This document shows, piece by piece, positions 48,336 through 57,514 of a stretch of 64,000 bases of DNA. Below the pieces are notes generated by a model, which worked only from the letters and a program-made list of their open reading frames with translations, made no database searches and was not told the origin of the DNA. The stretch comes from an uncultured Flavobacteriales bacterium (GTDB taxonomy: Bacteria; Bacteroidota; Bacteroidia; Flavobacteriales_G; Salibacteraceae). How positions within the stretch are numbered: position 1 is the first letter of the stretch; each line of letters begins with the position of its first letter. The stretch spans positions 558,001 through 622,000 of the forward strand of contig CALSRJ010000003.1 of NCBI GenBank assembly GCA_943788725.1, read 5' to 3'. The translations under genes and the position numbers were made by a program.

Positions 48336-49661
48336 TCACAGGTTTCGAATCGGCGATACGATCAATTTTCGTGTGAATTTTGGATAGAAGATGGCCAATG
48401 CCAAGACCAGGTATTCCAGAGCGATGAGGACCATGTTTTCTTCGTAAATGGTGGTTTCATAGGCACTGTAACTTACGAAAATGACCACGCTCCAAATGAC
48501 CGCAAAAGGGCGTCTTGAAAAGATCCCGATGATGATTAAGAACGAGATGTACCAAGGATGCACCGTGGTTCCGAGTAGATAGTAGGTCAGCGATAACCAT
48601 AATGCAGACCGCAACGCCACAGATAGCCTTCCCCACGGTTGTCGCCACCATAAGGAAACGCCTACCAATGCCGTAAGGATTCCCATCGCAGGACCGATTA
48701 CCGCAATGAGATTGTACCCAACCACCGATTCCCCAAGCCAACGGACCACATAGTAAATACTCGCGTTGAATTCAAAGCGTTGGAAGTAAAGATTGATGCT
48801 CTCCATAAAATGCATGAGGTACTCCCACCGAAAGTAAATGGGGAGGAATAGGATCAAACTGCAGCACATGAAGGCCGCGAAGAATTGTACACGATCCTTT
48901 CCCTTGAACACTTTCCAGAGAAATGGAATCATCAGCAATGGAAAAAGCTTGGTAGCCACACTCATAGCCATAGCCCCACCGGCCAGCGCGAAGTTTTTCT
49001 CTTGGATATGACGAAGTGCCAGGACGACGAAAAAGATCATCAAAGCCTCGAAATGGGCATTGCCCAATACATCCACAATCAACAAGGGGTTCAGCATGTA
49101 AAGGACACTGTACTTGGGACTTATGTTGAATTTTAGAAGTACTTGGGGAAGCATCCAAATGGTGGCAATCTCCGCCAACAAGAGGGGTAGCTTGATGATC
49201 AACGACGAAAGGTAGAGGTCGTTGGATGCCAAGGCTCCAAAAGCGCTGATCACCTGGATTACCGTGGGGTATACAGAGTAGTAGGAAGTGGAATTGATCA
49301 GCGGAAAAATCTGCTCAAATGGGGTGTGTAAGTTTTCCTTGTAGAATTCGATAGGAGTTAAGGCATATGGACTGACTCCCTCCAATATCACGGTTCCGTC
49401 CCAAATGAATCTATAAAGATCTTCGCTGAGCGTAGGAAAGGCGAACCAAGCGATGCCTCGAAAAAAGACACCGAGAAAAGCGGCAGAACGTATGCTCCTG
49501 ATTTCTTGATAGAGCACCAAATAAGCGCCACACATGGCGAAGTAAACAGTCAGCAGTTGAACCGTTTCATCACGTGGGGTCATGAAAAGTAAGGCGATTT
49601 CGGCGAAGAGATAAAGCACGACCGCGACGATCGCAATGCTATTGATCCTCGCCCAGCTCAT
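48336..49661 (-). CDS. GT-C type membrane glycosyltransferase (GT87/mannosyltransferase-like)
   Basis: A 441-residue protein with about 11-13 transmembrane helices. A first-loop acidic motif, SEDLYRFIWDG (Glu80-Asp81), is followed by SPYALTPIEFY, the layout of polyprenyl-phosphate-sugar-dependent GT-C enzymes. Other family-like segments are YPTVIQVISAFGA, NPLLIVDVLGNAHFEALM, VATKLFPLLMIPF and GTTVHPWYISFL. These enzymes transfer a sugar, often mannose, from a lipid carrier on the periplasmic side. The start overlaps the stop of the PorE-like gene by 4 nt (ATGA), making it the last gene of the T9SS operon at 49658-56405. That context suggests glycosylation of surface protein or anchor glycan, but this is inference. 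The acceptor is unknown. Confidence 0.82.
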   Translation of the reverse strand: MSWARINSIAIVAVVLYLFAEIALLFMTPRDETVQLLTVYFAMCGAYLVLYQEIRSIRSAAFLGVFFRGIAWFAFPTLSEDLYRFIWDGTVILEGVSPYALTPIEFYKENLHTPFEQIFPLINSTSYYSVYPTVIQVISAFGALASNDLYLSSLIIKLPLLLAEIATIWMLPQVLLKFNISPKYSVLYMLNPLLIVDVLGNAHFEALMIFFVVLALRHIQEKNFALAGGAMAMSVATKLFPLLMIPFLWKVFKGKDRVQFFAAFMCCSLILFLPIYFRWEYLMHFMESINLYFQRFEFNASIYYVVRWLGESVVGYNLIAVIGPAMGILTALVGVSLWWRQPWGRLSVALRSALWLSLTYYLLGTTVHPWYISFLIIIGIFSRRPFAVIWSVVIFVSYSAYETTIYEENMVLIALEYLVLALAIFYPKFTRKLIVSPIRNL

Positions 49662-51646
49662 TCGTTTCGCTCGATACGAAGAATTTCGATGCGTCTTTCC
49701 CGTGCTGCTGTGGGACTGTAAATTGCCCCCAGTTGGTCGCTTAGATCGTCAGATACGTTCACGGCAGCTTGACTCTCCCCATAAGGAATCTTGTCAATGG
49801 TGAGTTGGCCGTTGTTAAGAAATGGCACAAAGGCCCCAGTGTCGTATTGCATGATGTAATTCTCCATGGAGGCGATTCTACGATAGGTCAAGTTAAGGTT
49901 ATAGTCGCTATCTGCAAGGGGAGAGGCGTATCCTTTCACCGCCAAAGTGATTGAAGCTCCCTTATTCAATTCCCTCATAAGCACATTCAATGCCTTGTTC
50001 AACTTGCTCAAACTCCGCTTCAAGTCTTGCTCAAAGAACGATTCCATCACGTTGCCCAGTTCCATTTTGGTGGTTCCGTCATGGGTGCTTCCATTCACAG
50101 CGTCTATGTAGTCGAATCGCATAGCGAGGTATTCAGTAATGGTCTCGGAATAGGTTCGTTTTGTTATACGGGCTGTGGTGCGAGGGTCTGGACGGTCATT
50201 GTGAAAATAAAGGCTGATCGGCAGCAGGGTTTGCAATTCTTCTAGGTTCTGAGGGTTCTCAATTTCAATAACCTCGGGTTCATCTGCGAGCAAGGTGTCC
50301 GATGCTAAACTATCTGAGGGCACTGTGTCGACAACAACAGGGGGAGGGAGGACCTTGACGCGATAAAAATCATTGCAGCAGGTTTCATTGCCACTTTTCT
50401 TCAATCCACTAGCACGATTCGATGCGAAATACCCCAGACTGTCTGCTGTGTGGATATGCATATAATAGTCATCGGCAGGGGAGTTGATCCCCGGTCCTAA
50501 GTTTTCTGGTAGTGCACTGTTTCCAGGAATGCCTTTGGCCTTGAAGACATCGAAACCTCCAAATCCGGGAAGGCGATTGGAACTGTAGTACAACGTTGTA
50601 TCGCTGTGATCAAAGTACGGGGTAATGTCGTCACCCTTCGAATTGACCGTGGAGCCCATGTTCCGCAAACGGCTCGTCGGATTACCCTGCTTCATCGGGA
50701 CAAACCAAAGGTCCATGCCACCCTTTCCCCGCTCACGATTTGAAGCGAAGATGAGGTACTCGTCTTCGCCTACCACTGCGATGGTAGGTTGTGTGCTCAA
50801 AGCGTTGAGAACATTGATAGGATCGGGAAGGGGTTGCGGATCCTGCCAGGTGCTTTCTAGTTTAACCGTCCTCCAGATTTGGCAGCTCGACAATTCTTCG
50901 CAGCGTGAATAATAGAATTGGCTACTGTCTCGGTTGAAAATGCCATTGCCTATGTGCACATCCTTCTCGGCGATGGGAAGGTCTGCGTCCACCAAGCCCC
51001 AAACGTTACCCTCTCGTTTGGCCTTTTTGATCTCAATGAATACAGGGTTGCTCTTTTTGACTTCGTCGCTCTCATAGCGCATGGTGCTGAAGTAAATGCT
51101 TTGAGCATCGATAAAGAAAGGACTCATTTCTGCATGAACTGAATTCAGTCCACTGTCGGGTCGTTGCACCTCAAAGAAAGCCGTATCGTGCTCATGCTCC
51201 ATGGCCCAATAGCAACTGACTTCCTTATCACGCGCCCATCGGTACAGGTCGTCCCGAGATCGGTACATGCTTAAAAACGTTTGAAAACTCATCATGGCCG
51301 TCTTGTACTTCCCGAGCTGCTCGAGCATCAGGCCCTTGTAGAAATGGGCTTCTGGGTATTGATCTTGGCCGTCGATGTCGATGGTCGCATCGTAAAAATC
51401 ATGTGCTCTCCGGTAGTTTCGCAGCATGCGGTAAGCGTTGGCCGTCTGAAAGTTTGCCTCCAGAATATTGGTGTCCAAACGAAGGGCTTTCTTATAATAA
51501 GCCACCGCGGTCTGGTAATACCCAAGTTCAAGTTCTTTTTTTCCCTTGGCAATGTATTGCGCAGCTGATTGGGCTGTGGATTCCACCGAGAGAAGCAGCC
51601 CAATCGCGATGACGAAATATGTCTGGATCAGAGGTAATCTGGGCAT
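49658..51646 (-). CDS. PorE-like OmpA family protein (TPR, propeller, OmpA)
   Basis: A 662-residue protein; the ATG at 51646 gives a signal-like N-terminus (MPRLPLIQTYFVIAIGLLLS) and overlaps the end of the PorP/SprF gene by 19 nt. TPR repeats cover about residues 30-160 (YYQTAVAYYKKALRLDTNIL). PD40-like propeller blades cover about 170-440 (MSPFFIDAQSIYFSTMR, DEYLIFASNRERGKGGMDLW, TLYYSSNRLPGFGGFDVFKA). An OmpA-like domain fills the C-terminus (ITLAVKGYASPLADSDYNLN, RRIASMENYI, RERRIEIL). The architecture matches PorE, the T9SS protein that links the outer-membrane complex to peptidoglycan. The PorE carboxypeptidase-like module is not evident. In this operon it probably tethers the PorP/SprF partner. 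Confidence 0.85.
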   Translation of the reverse strand: MPRLPLIQTYFVIAIGLLLSVESTAQSAAQYIAKGKKELELGYYQTAVAYYKKALRLDTNILEANFQTANAYRMLRNYRRAHDFYDATIDIDGQDQYPEAHFYKGLMLEQLGKYKTAMMSFQTFLSMYRSRDDLYRWARDKEVSCYWAMEHEHDTAFFEVQRPDSGLNSVHAEMSPFFIDAQSIYFSTMRYESDEVKKSNPVFIEIKKAKREGNVWGLVDADLPIAEKDVHIGNGIFNRDSSQFYYSRCEELSSCQIWRTVKLESTWQDPQPLPDPINVLNALSTQPTIAVVGEDEYLIFASNRERGKGGMDLWFVPMKQGNPTSRLRNMGSTVNSKGDDITPYFDHSDTTLYYSSNRLPGFGGFDVFKAKGIPGNSALPENLGPGINSPADDYYMHIHTADSLGYFASNRASGLKKSGNETCCNDFYRVKVLPPPVVVDTVPSDSLASDTLLADEPEVIEIENPQNLEELQTLLPISLYFHNDRPDPRTTARITKRTYSETITEYLAMRFDYIDAVNGSTHDGTTKMELGNVMESFFEQDLKRSLSKLNKALNVLMRELNKGASITLAVKGYASPLADSDYNLNLTYRRIASMENYIMQYDTGAFVPFLNNGQLTIDKIPYGESQAAVNVSDDLSDQLGAIYSPTAARERRIEILRIERNE

Positions 51647-52638
51647 TGCCGCAAGCGCTTGACTTTTTCTCGTACCGTGGGAATGATATAAATCACCGTC
51701 GCTTCCCAACCCCCGCGGTAGTTGGTGGATGGTTGAAGCCGTGAAAGGTTGAAGTCATAGGACCCACCCACGTACAAGTTGTTCAATTGAACACCAATCG
51801 AAGTGTAGGCGGCATCGTTCAACCGATACCAAAAACCCATCTGCACTGAGCGCGGGTTCATTGGACCTGTGCTCAGGTGATAGCGAAAGGCACTTCCACC
51901 TTGCAGTTCGGTATGTGGGCCTTGCCATTGATACTTGACACCGGGCATGAAATCCCACACCCCACCGATCGGAAATGAAGTGAGTACGTGAACATCATAC
52001 CTGCGTTCTAAGCGATTTTCCGTGTTTTTATAGAAGCTTCGATCAGGCTGTGTCAGGTTCATGGAGCTGAAGCCAATTCCCCATCGGTTTCGCTCTGAGA
52101 AGCGTTGCTCGAGATAGGCGCCAGCTCCGAAATTCAAAAGGTTCGAACTCCCATTCCCAAACGACTGTTGCGTGGCAAGGTTGGGGTCAAAGCGAATGCC
52201 GTTGAATTGATCGTCAAACGTCAGTTTACTGTAGTCGATGCTCTGCATCCAAAATCCGCCTTGCGCACCAATGTGAAGAAATAGGTTGCGGTCTCCGATG
52301 AGCGGGAAACGCTTTGAAACCATGCCATAAACCTGGGTTGTGGTCAGGCTGGAAAGTCCAGCAAAGTCATGTGAAAATTGCAGTCCAGCACCCGTATTCT
52401 TGATGTTGAAAGGGGCGTTGACGTCAAAGGCACCGCCGAAGGTTTGAAAGGGTTGTGCGGATACCGACCACCATTGGTTGCGCGTGATGCCATGGAGCCG
52501 ATAGGTCCCTTCGAAATGTCCGGTCAACGCTGGGTTAGTAAAGGTTGGAGCTGCGAAGAACTGACTGAAATGGATGTCCTGCGCTTGAGAAAGCATTCCC
52601 ATTAAAACGAGCGATATGGTCCAGAGTAGCTTCCTCAT
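51628..52638 (-). CDS. PorP/SprF family outer membrane protein
   Basis: A 336-residue barrel with signal peptide MRKLLWTISLVLMGMLSQA and the family signature right after it: QDIHFSQFFAAPTFTNPALT, then YRLHGITRNQWW. Further family blocks are GAGLQFSHDFAGLSS, RWGIGFSSMNLTQPD, PMNPRSVQMGFWYRLND and GGSYDFNLSRLQ. In Flavobacterium johnsoniae, SprF-type proteins are needed for secretion or surface attachment of the type B cargo encoded beside them. Here the cargo gene lies directly upstream with a 4-nt ATGA overlap, so this is very likely its dedicated partner. Confidence 0.95.
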   Translation of the reverse strand: MRKLLWTISLVLMGMLSQAQDIHFSQFFAAPTFTNPALTGHFEGTYRLHGITRNQWWSVSAQPFQTFGGAFDVNAPFNIKNTGAGLQFSHDFAGLSSLTTTQVYGMVSKRFPLIGDRNLFLHIGAQGGFWMQSIDYSKLTFDDQFNGIRFDPNLATQQSFGNGSSNLLNFGAGAYLEQRFSERNRWGIGFSSMNLTQPDRSFYKNTENRLERRYDVHVLTSFPIGGVWDFMPGVKYQWQGPHTELQGGSAFRYHLSTGPMNPRSVQMGFWYRLNDAAYTSIGVQLNNLYVGGSYDFNLSRLQPSTNYRGGWEATVIYIIPTVREKVKRLRQCPDYL

Positions 52639-55600
52639 TTGAGTAGCGTAACGTTTCCTTTCGTTTTGTATTCCTCATCGGTAATGCATACCGCCCGCAG
52701 CTGATATACATAAACCGCCTTGTCTGCCCCCTTTCCTTTGTAGGTTCCGTCCCATCCTTCAACAGGGTCTTCGGTGTAAAATACCTCATTGCCCCAGCGA
52801 TCAAACACGGAGAATTCCATCTCCTTGATGTTGCGTCCGCGCACGAACAATTTGTCATTGACGCCATCTCCATCGGGCGAAAATGCCGAGGGAACGAAGA
52901 CTTCAGGAGTATCACAGAGAATTTCAAAGGGCTTGATAATGACGGTATCGCGGAAGGTGCATCCCTTCGCAATCGAATCGCTTACCACCCAGATGTACAT
53001 CATTTCTTCCTTGGGTTGAGCCGTAGGGTCGGAGGAGAGAGGGTCGCTGAGGTACTTGTCGGGCGTCCAGTAGTAATCCAGTCCAGGGCCAGAAGGCGAC
53101 CCGTGCAGCTGCACGATTTGTCCGCGATAGAAGGTGTCTACCTCTGCATAAGCCTCAACCATGGAGGCATCGAGTTGCGACACATTCAATCGTACAGTGT
53201 CCTCCGCGGTACAACCACCAGCCGCAATGCCTACAGCGCGTAGATAGAAGGTCTGCGCTGAATCCAAGACAACCTCGATGAAGTTCTGATCTGTTGGGGC
53301 AATCGTTTCGTTTGGATTGCTGGTGAAGCCATCCAAACTCCAGTAATACGTGAAGGTGTTGAATGGGTTTTGAGAAATGGCACGGATGATCGTGGGATCA
53401 TTTTTACAAATGGTGCTATCACCGGTCAATTCAATGTCTAAATCTGAAACAGTAATCAGCACTGTATCGATCATTTGACAGCCGTTGTTTTTGGTGGTTC
53501 TGAAGTAGAAATAATTGAGCGGATCGGGAAGGGCGTCGATCAAGTAAACGCTGTCTGTGCTCAAGATCGAAGTGAACGAAGGATCGTCGCTCCATTCGTA
53601 TGTGGCGGAATCATTCAAGGCACTTCCGCTGATGAAAAACGGTGTGTATGAGCTGCATACAATCGTGTCGCTCGAGGATTGAATCGGGTAGGCGTCGATA
53701 TTGATCTGCTGAAGAATGCGCTCTTGACAACCTCCGTAATCAATGACAAGTCGGTACAAGGTAGAACTGGTGACCGTAGCGGTAGGGTTCAAACTGTTCG
53801 GATCGTCCAAGTTGGTAATGGGAAGCCAAGAAAGGGTCGCATTGTTCAAGTCTTGATATTCGTTTGGGTCCGGACCTAAAACGGCAGATTCACCAATGCA
53901 TCGTTCGATCTCTGGCAGCGTAAAGTTGGTGTCTTGTGCGATCGTAATCTGACGGATCAGCGTGTCGGAGAGGTTGCAACTGGTAGGGTCGTTTACGATG
54001 AGTCGCACGTCGTACGTGCCCTTTGAATTAAAGGTGATCGAGGGATTCGTTTGCGTGGACGTTTGTCCATTTCCAAAATCCCATACAAATGAAGTGCTGC
54101 TTTGGGTTACGCTGTTGTTTTGAAGGTTCAGCGTGAAAGGAGCGCAAGCGAAGGGCGGAATATTAAAGTCGGCCACTACGATCGGCAACTCAAAGTCAAT
54201 CTTGAAAACGGCATTGTTGCAATTGAAACTGTTGTTGGTCTCAGACCACGCTCCTGGATCGGGTACTATCGGGAAGTCGTCAAAACCACCACAACTAGCG
54301 CAAACGCTGTGGTAGATCTGTCCGCCGCGGTCAAAGCGACTGGTTCCACCATCCACGTGGTCGTCAGAGAGTAAACCGCCGTAAAAAGATCCAAAGACCA
54401 AGGAGTTTCCATCTGCAGCCACTACCGCTAAGTAAAAATCAGATCCATCGTTGTCAGGGTTGGCGCGGAAAGCGTCGAAAGTCGTTTGCAAGCCATCCAC
54501 ATTGCTTGCATTATTAAAGTTAGAGTTTGAGTTCAGAGGGCCACCCCATCCGCTGATGTATACCGAATTGCACACATCGACCAAGAAAGCCGTAGGCGAA
54601 ATGTTGGGCTGTCCTGGCGTGCTTCCGAACTGGGTCGTCCATTCACGCTCGCTGAGGTCGGGTTTCAATACGCCAAGGATCTGTCCGCCACCTGGATTGT
54701 TCCAATTGGCATTGAAGATCATTTGGCTTCCCGTGTGTTCGGTTTGGCCAAAGAAATGCGGATGGTCTCTCCGGTCGAGTTGCATGATGTAAATCTGATC
54801 GTAGGCAGCAGAACCGTAATAGGTAGCATGCAAGATGGAGTCGCCGCCTGCGCTGAGTTCGGCGATGAAGCCATCGGCGCGACCTCCGCGGTAACTCGTG
54901 TTGTAAGCCCCTTGGGTAGTGGGGAAATCAGTTGAGCTTGTTCCGCCTCCGACGTAAACGGTTCCATCAGTTGCCACATCCACACCGTAGGCCGCTTCGT
55001 CATTTTCTCCACCAATAAAGGTTGACCAGAGTACATCCGTGAGGGCAGGAGTTAGTTTTGTGAGAACGGCATCTTGACCACCGTTGTGCGACAGGTCAAA
55101 TCCATTCAATACGGGGAAGTCAGTGCTGTAGGTGCAGGAAGAAACGTAGACATTTTCTTCGTCGTCTAGGTTAATCTCTCCGCGAAACTCATCGGAGTAA
55201 TTGTAGTCAAGGTCCTGACTTAGGTTGAGCCCGTCCGTGTTCGTTCCTCCCAAATAGGTCGATCCGAGCAGTGAGGAGCCAGATGCGTTGAAGCCGGTGA
55301 TGAAGATGTCTACCCCGTCTGAAATGTTTCCGAAGATGTTTACCGAAGGCCCACCCGCGAAAGTGCGATCGAAGGCTGTAGTGGTAGTAGGGAAATTCTC
55401 GGAACCCGTAGAACCCATCACATAGAGGTTTCCAGTGCTGTTGACAATCAAGCTATGGGGATGATCGTAACCATTTCCACCCAAGTAGGTGGAAAAAACC
55501 AGCTGCGTGCCGGAGGTGTCGTATTTGGTGATGGCTACATCACAAGTTCCAAAATTGAAGGATTGATCGAAGGCTCCCGTAGTATAGGGATACCCAGTTC

Positions 55601-56405
55601 CGAAGACAATTCCTCCAGCGTACAAAAAACCATTGTTGTCAGGCGCGGCTGTGAAGCCCCAGTTGTCAGAGGTGCTTCCCGAAAAGGTGGAGAAGATGAC
55701 TTCTGGATCGATGACCAAAGGAAGAAAAGGGTCGACCTCCCCCAGGTCGTACGAAAGGCTACCGTTTTTGAGTAAAAAGTGACCTTCGACCTCGAACTCC
55801 CGCTTGGCATTGTATTGATACACATACGGCGCAAGTTCAACGATGTCTTGAAGGGAAGTTCGCATAATGAGGTTCTCTTCACGATCGAGGTATAGCTCGT
55901 CCAAGCCCTCGGTTTCGATTTGAATCACAGATGCATCTACCCCGGCATCAATGTGAAACTCGTACTTCAAGGTCTGGCCATTGTGCATCACGTGTAAATC
56001 GATGCCGTCGTATAAGTCGCGGTAGATTACCGTCTGCACCGGGTGAATGGAGTGTCGCCATTTCGTAGGGTCATTTCCCAGGTAAAAATTCTCGTAGGCA
56101 GTCGATTGATTCTCCACGTCAAAGAGCACGTTCGCGTTGGCACCCACAAAGTGAAGCTTGAAGGCGTGGTGACGCATCACATCGCCAGAATCCAACTTAC
56201 GATCGTGGAAGGCTTCCAATTTTTCGGGGTCCACCAAGTGAAAAGTAATGGTTCCTTGTTCCAAAAACACGGCACCAGTGGGGATGTCAGCTCGAAATAC
56301 GAAGGGGCCGTCCCATTGCCCTAGGTTGCGCACAAATCCATCTGCATGGGCCGAAATCGCCATGAAAAGAAAGGTTAAGATGGAAAGGAAATGTCTCATT
56401 CGCAT
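52635..56405 (-). CDS. Giant T9SS type B surface protein with SBBP/propeller and PKD domains
   Basis: A 1256-residue protein with signal peptide MRMRHFLSILTFLFMAISAHA. The N-terminal domain (about 22-230) is a DUF7948-type module: FVRNLGQWDGPFVFRADI, TAYENFYLGNDPTKWRHS, VIYRDLYDGIDLHVM. SBBP-type beta-propeller repeats follow (about 235-740): VVFGTGYPYTTGAF, STYLGGNGYDHPHSL, DGTVYVGGGTSSTDFPTT. Next are a PKD domain (about 765-830, SFVWDFGNGQTSTQ), several Ig-like repeats, and the type B sorting domain (VPSAFSPDGDGVNDKLF, FDRWGNEVFY, GWDGTYKGK, GNVTLLK end). About a dozen D-S/T-hydrophobic sequons lie in the second half. By family it is a surface adhesin or motility-type protein. It heads a four-gene overlapping operon with PorP/SprF, PorE-like and GT-C genes. 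Confidence 0.93.
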   Translation of the reverse strand: MRMRHFLSILTFLFMAISAHADGFVRNLGQWDGPFVFRADIPTGAVFLEQGTITFHLVDPEKLEAFHDRKLDSGDVMRHHAFKLHFVGANANVLFDVENQSTAYENFYLGNDPTKWRHSIHPVQTVIYRDLYDGIDLHVMHNGQTLKYEFHIDAGVDASVIQIETEGLDELYLDREENLIMRTSLQDIVELAPYVYQYNAKREFEVEGHFLLKNGSLSYDLGEVDPFLPLVIDPEVIFSTFSGSTSDNWGFTAAPDNNGFLYAGGIVFGTGYPYTTGAFDQSFNFGTCDVAITKYDTSGTQLVFSTYLGGNGYDHPHSLIVNSTGNLYVMGSTGSENFPTTTTAFDRTFAGGPSVNIFGNISDGVDIFITGFNASGSSLLGSTYLGGTNTDGLNLSQDLDYNYSDEFRGEINLDDEENVYVSSCTYSTDFPVLNGFDLSHNGGQDAVLTKLTPALTDVLWSTFIGGENDEAAYGVDVATDGTVYVGGGTSSTDFPTTQGAYNTSYRGGRADGFIAELSAGGDSILHATYYGSAAYDQIYIMQLDRRDHPHFFGQTEHTGSQMIFNANWNNPGGGQILGVLKPDLSEREWTTQFGSTPGQPNISPTAFLVDVCNSVYISGWGGPLNSNSNFNNASNVDGLQTTFDAFRANPDNDGSDFYLAVVAADGNSLVFGSFYGGLLSDDHVDGGTSRFDRGGQIYHSVCASCGGFDDFPIVPDPGAWSETNNSFNCNNAVFKIDFELPIVVADFNIPPFACAPFTLNLQNNSVTQSSTSFVWDFGNGQTSTQTNPSITFNSKGTYDVRLIVNDPTSCNLSDTLIRQITIAQDTNFTLPEIERCIGESAVLGPDPNEYQDLNNATLSWLPITNLDDPNSLNPTATVTSSTLYRLVIDYGGCQERILQQINIDAYPIQSSSDTIVCSSYTPFFISGSALNDSATYEWSDDPSFTSILSTDSVYLIDALPDPLNYFYFRTTKNNGCQMIDTVLITVSDLDIELTGDSTICKNDPTIIRAISQNPFNTFTYYWSLDGFTSNPNETIAPTDQNFIEVVLDSAQTFYLRAVGIAAGGCTAEDTVRLNVSQLDASMVEAYAEVDTFYRGQIVQLHGSPSGPGLDYYWTPDKYLSDPLSSDPTAQPKEEMMYIWVVSDSIAKGCTFRDTVIIKPFEILCDTPEVFVPSAFSPDGDGVNDKLFVRGRNIKEMEFSVFDRWGNEVFYTEDPVEGWDGTYKGKGADKAVYVYQLRAVCITDEEYKTKGNVTLLK

Positions 56406-56452
56406 AACAGAACTGGTAAAGATAAAAGACTAAATCCAGCACGAAAGGTTGG

Positions 56453-56469
56453 CCTACTTAAAAAGTAGG
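56453..56469. promoter_or_regulatory. Perfect palindrome between divergent operons
   Basis: CCTACTT (56453-56459), AAA, AAGTAGG (56463-56469) is a perfect 7-bp inverted repeat. It is 48 nt upstream of the type B protein start on the minus strand, behind a near-consensus -7 element TATCTTTA (56424-56417), and 76 nt upstream of the membrane protein gene on the plus strand. It could be an operator serving one or both divergent units. Binding protein unknown. Confidence 0.4.
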
Positions 56470-56544
56470 GAGCAACGAACCCAGGCCCTTGAACGGTAGT
56501 TTGTACCCTCATTTCCGTTTACTTTGTAACTCAAAGTGAAATCC

Positions 56545-57189
56545 ATGGAATCAAACGAACAACCACTCGACGCGCTGAGGGATATCAAAGCCTTGATGGA
56601 GCGCAGTTCGCGTTTCATATCCCTGAGCGGCTTAGCAGGCGTTTTCAGCGGAATCTTCGCACTGGTCGGCGCGGCAGCTGCTTACTGGCGCGTCAACATC
56701 GCTCCTTGGGCGGTACGCAGTGATGACACCCCCTTTGGAACCGGTCGCATCGTGCACATCGATACGGATGTAGCGAGTTTTTTAGCAATTGATGCCATCC
56801 TTGTCTTGCTGGCGAGCATTGCGGTGTCGTACATCTTCACGAAACGGAAAGCGCGACGTAAGCAACAACCCCTGTGGGGAGCGTACAGCAGGCATATGCT
56901 CATGAATCTCAGCGTTCCCTTGGTTACCGGAGGGCTCTTTTGCCTCATCCTCTTTTACCACGGCTTGATTGGATTGATTGCACCCGCCACGCTCGTCTTC
57001 TATGGGTTGGCTTTGATGAATGCGGGTAGGTTTAGCCTCGAGGAGATCAGTTACCTCGGATTGTCAGAGGTGATCCTAGGGCTAATATGCATGGCATTTC
57101 TCGGTTATGGGTTGATTTTCTGGGCTTTGGGATTTGGCTTGTTGCACATTATCTACGGCATCTTAATGTACGTGCGTCACGACCGATGA
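56545..57189 (+). CDS. Integral membrane protein paired with a winged-helix regulator
   Basis: A 214-residue protein from the ATG at 56545. The first 25 residues are soluble (MESNEQPLDALRDIKALMER). Five or six hydrophobic segments follow, e.g. ISLSGLAGVFSGIFALVGAAA and FLAIDAILVLLASIAVSYIF. I know this as a conserved Bacteroidota membrane protein without assigned function, usually encoded with the small winged-helix gene that follows; here the two overlap by 4 nt (ATGA). A near-consensus promoter (TTACTTTG, 56519-56526, with TTTG at 56500) precedes it. A sensor role for the pair is only a guess. Confidence 0.75.
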   Translation: MESNEQPLDALRDIKALMERSSRFISLSGLAGVFSGIFALVGAAAAYWRVNIAPWAVRSDDTPFGTGRIVHIDTDVASFLAIDAILVLLASIAVSYIFTKRKARRKQQPLWGAYSRHMLMNLSVPLVTGGLFCLILFYHGLIGLIAPATLVFYGLALMNAGRFSLEEISYLGLSEVILGLICMAFLGYGLIFWALGFGLLHIIYGILMYVRHDR

Positions 57190-57485
57190 AAGGGATCATC
57201 CATCAACTCGACAAGGCTTTTGAGAGTCGTATTCGTCTCGGCATCATGTCGGTGCTGACGGTAAACGAGTGGGTGGAATTCAATGAACTCAAGCAATTGT
57301 TGGACGTAACGGATGGCAACTTAGCCAGCCACATAGCTGCGCTTGAAAAGAAGGGCTTTCTCGAAGTGCGCAAGCGATTTGTAGGCAAAAAACCGAATAC
57401 TTCCTTCCGCATCAGTCAAGCAGGAAGGACGGCATTCGAGCACCATATCGCTGCATTGGAAAATTTATTGAGGCAACAAGGATAA
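57186..57485 (+). CDS. Winged-helix transcriptional regulator
   Basis: A 99-residue protein from the ATG at 57186 (MKGIIHQLDKAFESRIRLGI). Helix-turn-helix: VEFNELKQLLDVTDGNLASH as recognition helix region, IAALEKKGFLEVRKRFVGKK into the wing, then TSFRISQAGRTAFEHHIAAL. It matches the short MarR/ArsR-like winged-helix proteins (HTH_27 type). Its start overlaps the membrane protein stop, so the two are made together. The palindrome at 56453 is a candidate target. Effector unknown. Confidence 0.9.
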   Translation: MKGIIHQLDKAFESRIRLGIMSVLTVNEWVEFNELKQLLDVTDGNLASHIAALEKKGFLEVRKRFVGKKPNTSFRISQAGRTAFEHHIAALENLLRQQG

Positions 57486-57514
57486 AATTGTGAGCATGTT
57501 GTTATTTTTAGCAC

